Shown piece after piece: positions 18,332 to 27,153 of a stretch of 64,000 bases of DNA. Each line of letters begins with the position of its first letter. Position 1 is the first letter of the stretch. Under the pieces are notes generated by a model. That model was not told the DNA's origin, made no database searches, and saw nothing but the letters and a program-made list of their open reading frames with translations. Position numbers and translations under genes: made by a program. This stretch comes from Amycolatopsis sp. 195334CR (GTDB lineage Bacteria > Actinomycetota > Actinomycetes > Mycobacteriales > Pseudonocardiaceae). The stretch spans positions 124,001 to 188,000 of the forward strand of contig NZ_JAFJMJ010000004.1 of assembly GCF_017309385.1 (NCBI RefSeq). The letters run 5' to 3'.

Positions 18332-20545
18332 ATGAGATGGCTGCTCACCGCGTTGCTGCTGACCCTGTCCACCCTCACCGCCCCGGCCGCGCCCGCGCCC
18401 GTGGCGCCCACCTGGCGCAACGTCGAGATCGCCGGTGGCGGTTTCGTGCCGGGCATCGTGTTCAGCCCGGCCGAGAAGGACCTCATCTACGCGCGCACCG
18501 ACATCGGCGGCGCGTACCGGTGGAACCAGGCCACCGGCCGTTGGATCCCGCTGCTGGACTGGGCGGGCTGGGACCGGTGGGGCTACAACGGCGTGGTCAG
18601 CATCGCGCCGGATCCGAAGAACGCGAACCGCGTGTACGCCGCGGCCGGGATGTACACCAACAGCTGGGACCCGAACAACGGCGCTGTCCTGCGGTCGTCG
18701 GACCGCGGCGCCAGCTGGCAGGTCAGCCAGCTGCCGTTCAAGCTCGGCGGCAACATGCCGGGCCGTGGCATGGGGGAGCGGCTGGCCGTCGACCCGAACG
18801 ACGGGCGCGTGCTCTACCTCGGCGCGCCCAGCGGCAACGGGCTGTGGCGCAGCACGGATTCCGGGGTGAGCTGGGCGAAGGTGGCCAGCTTCCCGAACCC
18901 GGGCAACTACGTGGAGAACCCGGCCGACCCGAACGGTTACGCCAACGACAACCAGGGCGTGGTCTGGGTGACCTACGATTCGCGCTCGGGCACCGCGGGC
19001 AGTCCGAGCAAGGCGATCTACGTCGGCGTGGCGGACAAGGAGAACACCGTCTACCGCAGCACCGACGCGGGCGCGACCTGGCAGCGCCTCGCCGGGCAGC
19101 CGACCGGGTACCTGGCCCACAAGGGCGTGCTGGACGAGTCCGGTGGATTCCTCTACATCGCCACGAACGACAAGGGCGGCCCGTACGACGGCGGCAAGGG
19201 TGACGTGTGGAAGTTCGACACCGCCACCGGTGCCTGGACGAGGATCAGCCCGATCCCCTCGGACAGCGCGGACAACCACTTCGGCTACAGCGGGCTGAGC
19301 GTGGACCGGCAGCGCCCGGGAACGCTGATGGTGGCCACGCAGATCTCGTGGTGGCCGGACATCATCATCTTTCGCAGCACCGACGGCGGCGCCACCTGGA
19401 CGCGGATCTGGGACTGGGCCAGCTATCCCGAGCGGACGCTGCGGTACGACATGGACATCTCGGCCGCGCCGTGGCTGACCTTCGGCGCGAACCCGGCGCC
19501 ACCGGAGAAGGCGCCCAAACTCGGCTGGATGACCGAGTCACTGGAGATCGACCCGTTCAACTCCGACCGGATGATGTACGGCACGGGCGCGACGATCTAC
19601 GGCACCAAGAACCTCACCGCGTGGGACCGAGGCGAGAGGATCCGGCTCGAACCCACCGTCGGCGGCCTGGAGGAGACCGCGGTGCTCGACCTGGTCAGCC
19701 CGCCGTCGGGGCCGCCGCTGGTCAGCGCGCTCGGGGACATCGGCGGCTTCCGGCACAACGACCTGACCAAGGTGCCGTCGATGATGTTCACCGGTCCGGT
19801 GTTCACCTCGACCACCAGCCTGGACTACGCCGAACTCTCGCCGGGCACGATGGTTCGTTCGGGCCACACCGACCAGTCGCCCCGTGTCGCGTTCTCCACC
19901 GACGGCGGCGCGAACTGGTGGGGTGCCGGCGAACCGGGCGGGGTGACCGGCGGCGGCACGGTCGCGGCGGCGGCGAACGGCAGCCGGTTCGTCTGGAGCC
20001 CGCAGGGGACGGGGGTGCACTACTCGGTCGGGTTCGGCAACTCGTGGACACCGTCGGCGGGCATCCCGGCCGGGGCGGTGGTCGAATCGGACCGGGTGAA
20101 CCCGATGAAGTTCTACGGCCTCGCCGCCGGATGGCTCTACGTGAGCACCGACGGCGGCGCGAACTTCACCGCGGCGGCCACAGTGGACGCGAGCAAGTTC
20201 CACGCCGTGCCGGGCCGCGAAGGCGACCTGTGGCTGGCCGGTGCGGGCGGGTTGTTCCGCTCCACGAACTCCGGTGCCACCGTGACCAAACTGTCCGGTG
20301 TGGACAACGCGGTGAACGTCGGCTTCGGCAAGGCCGCGCCCGGCAAGGCCTACCCGGCGCTGTACCTGGTGCGGCAGAACGGTTTCTACCGCTCGGACGA
20401 CACCGGGGCGAGCTGGGTGCGGATCAACGACAACGCGCACCAGTACGGCAACGCGGGCGAGGCGGTCACCGGCGACCCGCGGATCTACGGCCGGGTCTAC
20501 ATCGGCACGAACGGCCGGGGCATCGTCTACGCCGACACCGCCTAG
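18332..20545 (+). CDS. Secreted GH74 xyloglucanase
   Basis: Inverting endo-xyloglucanase of 737 residues with a short signal peptide ending near APAAPAP. Two seven-bladed beta-propellers are evident from repeated Ser/Thr-Asp-x-Gly-x-x-Trp hairpins (STDSGVSW, STDAGATW, STDGGATW, STDGGANF). The two catalytic aspartates sit in ARTDIGGAYRW near residue 50 and ALGDIGGF near residue 470. There is no CBM. It removes the xyloglucan coat that shields cellulose, complementing the GH5 and GH6 enzymes, and is probably co-transcribed with GH5. Confidence 0.94.
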   Translation: MRWLLTALLLTLSTLTAPAAPAPVAPTWRNVEIAGGGFVPGIVFSPAEKDLIYARTDIGGAYRWNQATGRWIPLLDWAGWDRWGYNGVVSIAPDPKNANRVYAAAGMYTNSWDPNNGAVLRSSDRGASWQVSQLPFKLGGNMPGRGMGERLAVDPNDGRVLYLGAPSGNGLWRSTDSGVSWAKVASFPNPGNYVENPADPNGYANDNQGVVWVTYDSRSGTAGSPSKAIYVGVADKENTVYRSTDAGATWQRLAGQPTGYLAHKGVLDESGGFLYIATNDKGGPYDGGKGDVWKFDTATGAWTRISPIPSDSADNHFGYSGLSVDRQRPGTLMVATQISWWPDIIIFRSTDGGATWTRIWDWASYPERTLRYDMDISAAPWLTFGANPAPPEKAPKLGWMTESLEIDPFNSDRMMYGTGATIYGTKNLTAWDRGERIRLEPTVGGLEETAVLDLVSPPSGPPLVSALGDIGGFRHNDLTKVPSMMFTGPVFTSTTSLDYAELSPGTMVRSGHTDQSPRVAFSTDGGANWWGAGEPGGVTGGGTVAAAANGSRFVWSPQGTGVHYSVGFGNSWTPSAGIPAGAVVESDRVNPMKFYGLAAGWLYVSTDGGANFTAAATVDASKFHAVPGREGDLWLAGAGGLFRSTNSGATVTKLSGVDNAVNVGFGKAAPGKAYPALYLVRQNGFYRSDDTGASWVRINDNAHQYGNAGEAVTGDPRIYGRVYIGTNGRGIVYADTA

Positions 20546-20559
20546 TCCACGGCCAGCAT

Positions 20560-20612
20560 GCTGTGAATGTGGCTTTCATTGCGCCAGACGCTGTGAAAGC
20601 CACATTCACAGC
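20560..20612 (+). terminator. Hairpin terminator after GH74
   Basis: A perfect 19-bp stem (20560-20578 with 20594-20612) has a 15-base loop. The arm GCTGTGAATGTGGCTTTCA has lower GC than the surroundings and looks like a member of a dispersed hairpin family; the hairpin at 31972 shares GTGGCTT. Confidence 0.85.
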
Positions 20613-20679
20613 GCCTTGATCTGCCGCCCGATCCCGATCCTGGTAAATCGGTGGCCCTGTCCGGGGCCGGCCTGGCAGG

Positions 20680-21177
20680 GTGGCCGCCGTGATCCTCTGG
20701 CTGTTCGGCCCGCCCGCGTCGGGCAAGACCACCCTGGCGCGGGAGATCGTGGGCACGCACCCCGAGCTCGCACACCTCGACACCGACCAGATCGGGCTCT
20801 GCTACCCGGCCCCGGACGACGACCAGGCCAACCACCGGGTCAAGTCCGCGAGCCTCGCGGCGTTGTGGCCGCTCTACCGGGACGCCGGCGCCCGGGGCCT
20901 GGTGGTCTCCGGCCTGCTCACCGCCGAAGCGGTGGACCTCTACCGCGACCGCCTCGGCGAGGTGAAGGTCGTCCTGTGCCGCCTGCGTGCCGAACCCGAG
21001 GTGCACCGAGCACGGTTCCTCGGCCGGGGCCGGTTCACCGACCTGGTCGAGCTGTGCCTGGAAGAAGCCGCCGCACTGGACCGCACGGAGTTCGCCGACT
21101 TCACCGTGGACACCACCCATCTGTCCACAGCGGACTCCGCCGCGCTGGTGCTCGACCGGACGGGGTTCGCCCGATGA
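20680..21177 (+). CDS. P-loop kinase-like ATPase
   Basis: 165 residues from GTG 20680; GTG 20689 is an alternative with better ribosome-site spacing. An N-terminal Walker A (FGPPASGKTT, residues 9-18) is followed by LDTDQIGL, a likely magnesium-site Asp. GARGLVVSGLL and CRLRAEPEVHRAR (a lid-type arginine cluster) follow. This is the layout of small gluconokinase/chloramphenicol-phosphotransferase-like kinases, but the acceptor is unknown. The next gene overlaps it by four bases and is a degenerate copy of the same fold. Confidence 0.85.
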   Translation: MAAVILWLFGPPASGKTTLAREIVGTHPELAHLDTDQIGLCYPAPDDDQANHRVKSASLAALWPLYRDAGARGLVVSGLLTAEAVDLYRDRLGEVKVVLCRLRAEPEVHRARFLGRGRFTDLVELCLEEAAALDRTEFADFTVDTTHLSTADSAALVLDRTGFAR

Positions 21178-21476
21178 TCGAGCTGACCTGGCTGTACGAC
21201 CCCGGCGAGCGTGGACAGTCCGCCGAGGCCTGGGCGATCTACAGCGCGCTCTTCACGCAGGGCACCAAAGCCGCCTACATCGACCTGAACGACATCAGCT
21301 GGAACGGCGACGAGCAGCTCACCCGACGCGGTTTCGCCGCACTGTGGCGGGTTTACGAAGAAGCGGGTGCCCGGCACCTGGTCGTCTTCGGGGGAGCGGC
21401 CGGTGACGCGGTCGCCCGCGAGTACGCCGACCTGGTGCCGGGCGCGCGGCTCACCGTCCGCCGCGGCGGACGGTGA
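21174..21476 (+). CDS. Truncated paralogue of the adjacent kinase, P-loop lost
   Basis: 100 residues, starting ATGA-overlapped with the preceding gene. It aligns along its whole length with the first two thirds of that kinase: WLFGPPASGKTT corresponds to WLYDPGERGQSA, AHLDTDQ to AYIDLND, and FAALWRVYEEAGARHLVVFGG to LAALWPLYRDAGARGLVVSGL. The P-loop lysine and glycines are gone and the lid region is missing, so it cannot bind ATP in the usual way. The frame is intact, which argues for a kept role such as a regulatory partner rather than decay. Confidence 0.75.
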   Translation: MIELTWLYDPGERGQSAEAWAIYSALFTQGTKAAYIDLNDISWNGDEQLTRRGFAALWRVYEEAGARHLVVFGGAAGDAVAREYADLVPGARLTVRRGGR

Positions 21477-21486
21477 GCCACCGGAC

Positions 21487-24237
21487 TCACGCCCAGGGAA
21501 CGGCGACCGCCCAGCTCACGTCCTGCGCGTAGGACGCCGGGTTGTCGTAGGTGTGCGCGCCGCCGCTGGAGGCGACCCACACCTCCTCCGCGTAGTGCCG
21601 GACGTTCGTGCCCAGTTCGTTGATCGAGGCCAGCCGCACCGTTCCGGCACCGCTGCCCGGCTGGGCGCAGAAGGTCGCGTCCCGGTCGAACAACTCGGTG
21701 CCGTCGTCGGTGCCCAGTCGCACGCGGAAGGCGGCGTGCCGCAGGAACTGTCCCGGCAGGTTCCGCGATTCCAGCGAGTAGCACGACGGGTCGGCGAGCC
21801 CGCGCCGGATCACGAAGGTGGCGTCCGACTTCAGCAACGCCGGACTGCTCGCGTTGACCACGTCGGTGCGCGCGAGGCTGTCCCGGTGCCGAAGGAACCG
21901 GTCGGTGAACCCGGGCGTGGTCACCTGGAACGATCGCGCCTGGTCCACCGGCAGGTCGGCACCGCTGCGCCACAACGGGATGGTCGCCGCCCAGGTGGTG
22001 TCCGCGGCGAAGCTGCCGCCACCGTCCCAGGGGTTCGGCCCGCTCGCGCGCGCCAGGTAGACCAGCTCGTTGTAGTGCCGGATGAACGCGCCCGGCTGGT
22101 TGTGCGATTCGAGTGCCGCCGCGCCCTGGCCCGCCTTGACGCAGAAGGTCGCGTCACCGGCGAACCCGGCCGAACCGTCGTTCACGTCGGTCCGGATGCG
22201 CGAGTTGGCGTGCCGCAGGAACCGGCCCGGGAAGTTGCGCGATTCGAACGACACGCACGACGAGTTCGCCAGTCCCGGCCGCGTCCAGAACGTGGCGTCG
22301 AGCTTCACCAGATCGCTCGACGGCACGTCGGTGCGGGCGAGGCTGTCCTGGTGACGCAGGTAGCGGTCGGTGAAGCCCGGTGTGGTCACCCGCAGCGAAA
22401 CCGGTTCACCACGCGGGATCGCGGTCCCGGCGGCCAGCGCGAGCACCTGCTGGTTCACCTCGCGCACCCGCGACTCGGTCATCTTCAGCACCTGGCGGTC
22501 GTAGGTGTAGAAGCCGTTGATCTCGTTCTCCACGTCGTACGGTTCGGTGTAGACGGACGCGGACAGCCCGCGTGTCTGCACGAACCGGCCGACCTCGCGG
22601 GTGATCTCGGTGTAGCGGTTGGTCAGCGAGGTCTCGTCGGGGTACAGGTCCCCGTAGGCGAAACCGGCGCCGGGCTGGTACTCGTGCCCGACGATCCGCC
22701 TGCCCAGCCCGCCGTACTCACCGAGCACCGCGACCCGGCTCGCGGTGGGGAGCCTGGTGCCGGCGGACATCTGGTACGCGTGGTCGTCGATGATGTCGCC
22801 GTTGGGTGGTTCGGGATCGGAGACGCAGCAGTTCGAGCCCGAGTTGTGGTTGATCAGCCGGGTGTTGTCGTGCGAGCGCACCAGGTCGACGATGCGGGCG
22901 TTGTCGTACTCGCCCCAGCCCTCGTTGAACGGCACCCACTGCACGATCGAGGTGATGCCCTTGAGCTGGTCGACGATCCGCCGCAGTTCGGACTCGTAGT
23001 TCACGTGGCTGGCCGGGGCGGTGTCGTCGACCGCGTCGAGCGAGGGCATGTCCTGCCACACCAGCAGGCCGAGCCGGTCCGCGTGGTAGAACCAGCGCGC
23101 CGGTTCGACCTTGATGTGCTTGCGGACCATGTTGAAGCCGAGGGCCTTCTGGCGTTCCAGGTCGAAGCGCAGCGCGGCGTCGGTCGGCGCGGTGTACACG
23201 CCGTCGGGCCAGTAACCCTGGTCCAGGGTGCCGAGCTGGAAGACGAACTTGCCGTTGAGCAGCGGCCGCAGCACGCCGCCGACCACGGCCTTGCCGACCG
23301 AGCGCATGCCGAAGTAACCGGTGACCGCGTCACCGCCGCCGGGCAGGGTGACGCGCAGGTCGTAGAGGAACGGGTCGTCCGGTGACCACAGGCGCGCGTT
23401 CGGCACCGGGATCCGCAGGTGCGAGCCGACCGCGCCGGTGGCCGTGCCGACCACTTGGCCGCCGCTGAGCACCTCGGCGCGGGCCTGCTGCCCTGCCGTG
23501 CCCTGGACCACCAGGTCGAGTACCCCGGCGGGCACGTCCGGGGTGGTGTCGAGGCGGGTGATGTGCGCGGTGGTGACCGGTTCCAGCCACACCGTCTGCC
23601 AGATGCCCGAGGAGGCGGTGTAGAAGATGCCGCTGGGGCTGCGGCGCTGCTTGCCGATCGGGAAGCGGTTGCCGTCGACGGGGGAGTGCACGCCGACGAC
23701 GATCTCGTTGCTCCCGGCGCGCAGGGCGTTCGTGATGTCGAAGGAGAACGCGTCGAAGCCGCCGGTGTGCGTGCCGACCTGGGTGCCGTTCACCCAGACC
23801 CGGGTCTCCCAGGTGACCGCGCCGAAGTTCAGCTTCACCCGTCGTCCGTCCCAAGTGGACGGTACGGTGAAGGTGCGGCGGTAGAACATGTTGTCCTCGT
23901 GGCGCTTGATGCCGGACAACGCGGATTCGACGGGGTAGGGCACGAGGACGCCTTCGGGCAGCGCCTGGCCGATCGGCGGGGTGTTGAGGTTGGGGGCGCC
24001 GGTGAACTCCCAGACGCCGTTGAGGTTGAGCCAGTCCGAGCGCACGAGGTGCGGCCGTGGGTACTCCGGCAGGGCGTTGGCGGGGGAGACCTGCGCGGTC
24101 CACGGGGTGTTCAGGGGAGCGGGTTTGGGTTGCCAGGTGGCGGCGGAGGCGGCCGGGGTGGCGACGAGGAGCCCGGCCAGGACGAGGAGCGCGAACACCA
24201 GGGCGTGAGGTCTGCCCTTGACACGTGGTTTCGACAT
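21487..24237 (-). CDS. Secreted GH2 glycosidase with two AbfB (CBM42-type) domains
   Basis: 916 residues. The signal peptide ends near TPAASAA (residue 33). The GH2 sugar-binding, immunoglobulin-like and TIM-barrel domains occupy about 35-590. FNEGWGEYD near 437 carries the acid/base Glu and LGEYGGLG near 505 the nucleophile. Two AbfB repeats follow at about 612-750 and 765-916, each opening with VTTPGFTDR-YLRH or a close variant. AbfB modules bind arabinofuranose side chains, so the target is probably an arabinose-decorated polymer (arabinogalactan, arabinoxylan or pectic galactan) and the activity beta-galactosidase-like or related. It follows the lacI gene by 29 bases on the same strand; ATG 24237 has GGAGG eight bases upstream. 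Confidence 0.9.
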   Translation of the reverse strand: MSKPRVKGRPHALVFALLVLAGLLVATPAASAATWQPKPAPLNTPWTAQVSPANALPEYPRPHLVRSDWLNLNGVWEFTGAPNLNTPPIGQALPEGVLVPYPVESALSGIKRHEDNMFYRRTFTVPSTWDGRRVKLNFGAVTWETRVWVNGTQVGTHTGGFDAFSFDITNALRAGSNEIVVGVHSPVDGNRFPIGKQRRSPSGIFYTASSGIWQTVWLEPVTTAHITRLDTTPDVPAGVLDLVVQGTAGQQARAEVLSGGQVVGTATGAVGSHLRIPVPNARLWSPDDPFLYDLRVTLPGGGDAVTGYFGMRSVGKAVVGGVLRPLLNGKFVFQLGTLDQGYWPDGVYTAPTDAALRFDLERQKALGFNMVRKHIKVEPARWFYHADRLGLLVWQDMPSLDAVDDTAPASHVNYESELRRIVDQLKGITSIVQWVPFNEGWGEYDNARIVDLVRSHDNTRLINHNSGSNCCVSDPEPPNGDIIDDHAYQMSAGTRLPTASRVAVLGEYGGLGRRIVGHEYQPGAGFAYGDLYPDETSLTNRYTEITREVGRFVQTRGLSASVYTEPYDVENEINGFYTYDRQVLKMTESRVREVNQQVLALAAGTAIPRGEPVSLRVTTPGFTDRYLRHQDSLARTDVPSSDLVKLDATFWTRPGLANSSCVSFESRNFPGRFLRHANSRIRTDVNDGSAGFAGDATFCVKAGQGAAALESHNQPGAFIRHYNELVYLARASGPNPWDGGGSFAADTTWAATIPLWRSGADLPVDQARSFQVTTPGFTDRFLRHRDSLARTDVVNASSPALLKSDATFVIRRGLADPSCYSLESRNLPGQFLRHAAFRVRLGTDDGTELFDRDATFCAQPGSGAGTVRLASINELGTNVRHYAEEVWVASSGGAHTYDNPASYAQDVSWAVAVPWA

Positions 24238-24266
24238 GCGGTGACCTCCGGTTCTTCGGTGGGGAC

Positions 24267-25259
24267 CTATCCGGTGGTGCTCTCCCTGATCTCCAGGGAA
24301 AACGGGATGCGCACGTCCTCCGGCGCAGCCGGTGCCGTCCCGCTGGTGCGGCGGTGGACCAGCTCGACGGCCGCGCGCGCGAGCGCGGTCTTGTCCGGGG
24401 CGATGGTGGTCAGCGAGGGGAGGCTGTACGCGCTCTGCTCGGTGTTGTCGAACCCGGCGACGGCGATGTCCCCGGGCACGCTGCGCCCGCGCTCGAAGGC
24501 GGCGCGGACGGCGCCGAGGGCGAGCATGTCGTTGAAGCAGAACACCGCGTCCGGCGGTTCGGGCAGGTCGAGGAGGTGCGTCATGGCCTCGGCACCGTCG
24601 CGCTGGTGGTACCGGGTGGCGGTGGCGATGAGTTCGGGTGCCTCGCGCAGGCCCGCCTCGGCGAGTGCCTCGCGGTACCCGGCCAGCCGCAGGGCGGCGG
24701 TGCCCCGGCGGGGGTGCTGGCCGATCACCGCGATCCTCCGGCGGCCCACCTCGACGAGGTGCCGGACGGCGGTGCGGGCGGCGAGCACGTTGTCGATCCC
24801 GGCGTGGTCCATCGGCAGGTCGACGGTGTGCTCGCCGAGCAGGACGAGTGGGACGGTGGGATCGGTGAGGTCGCCGGGTTCGAGCGCCTCGGGGCTGATG
24901 ATCGCGCCGTCGGCCATGTGCGGGCCGAGGGAGGCGAGGGTGGCGCGCTCGTTTTCGCGGTTGCCCTGGGTTTCCTCGATGAGGACGTTCCAGCCGCGCC
25001 CGCGGGCGGCGGTGAGCACGGCGCCGGCGAGTTCGCCGAAGTAGGGGATGCTCAGCTCGGGCACGACCAGCGCGAGGAAGCCGGTCCGCCCGCGCCGGAG
25101 GTTCCGCGCGCCGAGGTTGGGGCGGTACCCGGTCGCGGCCAGCGCGTCCTCGACGCGGCGGCGGTTCTCGGGTTTGACGAAGTCGTACCCGTTGACCACG
25201 TTGGACACCGTCTTGACCGAAACCCCGGCGAGCACCGCGACGTCCCGCAGAGTGGCCAT
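24267..25259 (-). CDS. LacI-family regulator of the GH2 operon
   Basis: 330 residues, starting MATLRDVAVLAGVSVKTVSNV. A helix-turn-helix and hinge (about 1-55) precede the effector domain (LVVPELSIPYFGELAGAV, VFCFNDMLALGAVRA, VAGFDNTE). The GH2 gene follows on the same strand, so regulator and enzyme probably form one autoregulated transcript. There is no ribosome site. A -10 box ends six bases before the ATG, which predicts a leaderless message. A large palindrome covers the promoter. Confidence 0.92.
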   Translation of the reverse strand: MATLRDVAVLAGVSVKTVSNVVNGYDFVKPENRRRVEDALAATGYRPNLGARNLRRGRTGFLALVVPELSIPYFGELAGAVLTAARGRGWNVLIEETQGNRENERATLASLGPHMADGAIISPEALEPGDLTDPTVPLVLLGEHTVDLPMDHAGIDNVLAARTAVRHLVEVGRRRIAVIGQHPRRGTAALRLAGYREALAEAGLREAPELIATATRYHQRDGAEAMTHLLDLPEPPDAVFCFNDMLALGAVRAAFERGRSVPGDIAVAGFDNTEQSAYSLPSLTTIAPDKTALARAAVELVHRRTSGTAPAAPEDVRIPFSLEIRESTTG

Positions 25260-25265
25260 CGGTCG

Positions 25266-25307
25266 AGCGTAGCCGTTTTACAACGTTGTGCCAACGATGC
25301 AAAACGG
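25266..25307 (-). promoter_or_regulatory. lacI-GH2 promoter inside a 35-bp palindrome
   Basis: On the minus strand TTGGCA (25294-25289), a 17-base spacer and TACGCT (25271-25266) are followed by six bases and the ATG. The interval 25273-25307 is an imperfect palindrome of 16-base arms with two mismatches around a three-base centre. It contains the perfect ACAACGTTGT (25280-25289) and is flanked by CCGTTTT and AAAACGG. It lies over the -35 and spacer, as expected for LacI repression. Confidence 0.82.
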
Positions 25308-25378
25308 TGGTTACTTCGCCCCGGGGAGGGCGCCCGGGCCGGGTGGACAGCGGCCAGGGCGCCCCGGTCACAGCAGCC

Positions 25379-26035
25379 TCAGCGAGCCGAGCGCAGCACG
25401 CCGACCAGGTCGTTCAGCGTGGCCGGTGCGCCCCACGCCGGGGCCAGGTGCTCCCGTTCGGTCGCGCTCCCCGCCATCGCCGCGTCCGCGCTGCCCTGCA
25501 GCCAAAGGCCGTCCGGATAGGCGAAGAACAGCGGCGCCGCGGCGGGCACCTTCTCCGGGCGCGTCACCGTGGCCTCCGCCGCCGGCTTCCAGGTGGTGAT
25601 GTCCTCCAGGATCAGCACGGCGTCGGCCTTCGTGTTGGCCCCGGCGATCGCCGAGGTCGGGGTGGACGGGCTCTTCGCCACCTGCACGTAGACCTGCCCG
25701 TCGGTCACCGCGGTGGCCGGGCCGGACACCACCTCCGTCACGCTGACCTGCAACGTGACGTAATGCCCCTGCCCGCGCTGCGTGCGCGCGGCGTCGGGAT
25801 ACGCCGTGGTGATGCCGTCGTGCACCTCGGCCACCGTGCCCCGCACGATCAGGTCGCTCAGTTCCAGCGCCTGCTTCGGCGAGGCCAGCGGCTCGAAGTC
25901 CGCTTCGTAGTCCTGCCCGAGCTGCGTGAGCAGCGCCTCGGCCGAACCGCTTCCGGTGTCCCGCGCCGAGCCGCAGCCCGCGAGCACCCCGATGGCCACT
26001 CCGCCTGCCACGAGGGCGGCGATCATCTTCCGCAT
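25379..26035 (-). CDS. Putative lipoprotein of unknown function
   Basis: 218 residues. The N terminus MRKMIAALVAGGVAIGVLAGC is a lipoprotein signal with lipobox LAGC (Cys21), so the mature protein is anchored outside the membrane. The body resembles a beta-rich domain (LSDLIVRGTVAEVHDG, HYVTLQVSVTEVVSG, GQVYVQVAKS) of the kind seen in actinobacterial secreted proteins of unknown role; no catalytic motif is visible. It starts 12 bases after the metzincin gene, so the two are probably co-expressed. Confidence 0.8.
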   Translation of the reverse strand: MRKMIAALVAGGVAIGVLAGCGSARDTGSGSAEALLTQLGQDYEADFEPLASPKQALELSDLIVRGTVAEVHDGITTAYPDAARTQRGQGHYVTLQVSVTEVVSGPATAVTDGQVYVQVAKSPSTPTSAIAGANTKADAVLILEDITTWKPAAEATVTRPEKVPAAAPLFFAYPDGLWLQGSADAAMAGSATEREHLAPAWGAPATLNDLVGVLRSAR

Positions 26036-26047
26036 GCCGGGCTCCTC

Positions 26048-26602
26048 TCAGTAGTGGGCGTTGATGTGGCCGAGGTCGTGGGCGCTGTAGGTGCGCCACT
26101 GCAGCGCGGTGCTGGGCACCTCACCGGAGATCATCGCGCTGATCGTGTCGTGCCCGAGCCCGATGCTGTGCCCGAGTTCGTGCACCGAGGTCTTGCGCCG
26201 GTCGTACCAGTCGTTGCTGCCGATATCGAGTTGCGCGTAATCCAGCTTGACGTCGGAGGAATCGCAGACGCCGGGACTGGAATGCGAATAGCAGGACCGT
26301 TCCCCGCGGAGCGTGCCGGGCAGGTCGAGTTCGAACCACCACACGTCGATGGTCACGTCGGTGCAGGAACCCAGGTCGGAATCGGTGAGATCGGTGGTGT
26401 TGTCCAGGGTGTCCATCGCGTACGTGGCCACCGTGCGGTCGGTGGTGAACCCGGTGGTGGTGCAGAAGGTGTGCAAAGAACTGTCGGCCACCGCGCTGTC
26501 GTAGTTGTTGGGGAACGGATTGGCCGAGGCCGTTCCACCCAGCAGCACCAAAGCGGCCGCCACCGCTGCAGGTACCAGATATCGTCTTCGGTTTCTCGCC
26601 AT
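26048..26602 (-). CDS. Small secreted metzincin-type metalloprotease
   Basis: 184 residues from ATG 26602, with AAGGGG seven bases upstream. The signal peptide MARNRRRYLVPAAVAAALVLL ends near TASA. The zinc motif HELGHSIGLGHD matches HExxHxxGxxHD, and ISAMI shortly after is a likely Met-turn. A small domain of about 155 mature residues with four cysteines lies before the zinc motif. Size and motif recall snapalysin or short M10-like proteases, but the family is not certain. A lipoprotein gene follows in the same direction. Confidence 0.85.
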   Translation of the reverse strand: MARNRRRYLVPAAVAAALVLLGGTASANPFPNNYDSAVADSSLHTFCTTTGFTTDRTVATYAMDTLDNTTDLTDSDLGSCTDVTIDVWWFELDLPGTLRGERSCYSHSSPGVCDSSDVKLDYAQLDIGSNDWYDRRKTSVHELGHSIGLGHDTISAMISGEVPSTALQWRTYSAHDLGHINAHY

Positions 26603-26769
26603 TCTCCCGCCCCTTCGTCGGTTGTGGCGTTGGGCGTTCAAACTGTCTATTTCGATGTTCCCGGCGCAACGGAAAAACGCCCGGAAAACCCGTTTGCCGT
26701 ATTCGTCCTGCCGGTGAGCGGCGGGGTGCTGCCGGGTAGCGGCAGGACCTCCCGGTGAGCAGACATTTG

Positions 26770-26809
26770 ACAGCGTGCTGTTGTTAAGACAGCCTGCTGG
26801 CGCTACCGT
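26770..26809 (+). promoter_or_regulatory. Leaderless promoter with two MarR-like sites
   Basis: TTGTTA (26781-26786), a 17-base spacer and TACCGT (26804-26809) are followed by six bases and the ATG. CAGCGTGCTG (26771-26780) and CAGCCTGCTG (26790-26799), 19 bases apart, bracket the -35. The same CAGCCTGCTG lies in the marR promoter. In the remaining 26603-26769 I see nothing definite. Confidence 0.72.
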
Positions 26810-26815
26810 GAGCGC

Positions 26816-27151
26816 ATGATCCTGCGGATTTGGCACGGCTGGGCACCCACCGGCGCGCGAGCGGACGCCTACGAGGAACTGCTGAACACCGAGATCGCGC
26901 CGGGCATCCTTCGCCGGGGCATTCCCGGCCTGCTCGACCTTTCCGTCTTGCGGCGCAACGAATCCACAGTGTCCGAACCGGACGGTCTGACCGAGTTCGC
27001 CACCGTGATGACCTTCGCGGACTGGGCCGCCGTCCGTGCCTTCGCCGGTGAGGACCTCACCGGCTCGGTGGTACCACCCGCCGCCCGCGCCCTGCTGACC
27101 CGCTTCGACGAGCACTCACAGCACTACGAACTCCGGCACCGCCACACCTGA
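26816..27151 (+). CDS. Antibiotic-biosynthesis-monooxygenase-like (ABM) protein
   Basis: 111 residues with the ferredoxin-like alpha/beta pattern of ABM domains: ILRIWHGWAPTGARADAYEELL, a GLLDLSVLRR strand, a TEFATVMTFADWAAVRAF core and a C-terminal HYELRH strand. Members are cofactor-free monooxygenases or simple dimeric barrels, so the reaction is not assigned. It converges with a MarR gene two bases away whose promoter has the same operator-like motif, which suggests control by MarR. Confidence 0.82.
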   Translation: MILRIWHGWAPTGARADAYEELLNTEIAPGILRRGIPGLLDLSVLRRNESTVSEPDGLTEFATVMTFADWAAVRAFAGEDLTGSVVPPAARALLTRFDEHSQHYELRHRHT

Positions 27152-27153
27152 GC

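Noticed and set aside
24238..25371. A 1294-codon open frame running from the GH2 gene through the upstream regulator.
   Set aside because: The N-terminal part is an Arg/Pro-rich translation of the lacI gene in the wrong frame. The GH2 protein has a clear signal peptide and ribosome site at 24237.
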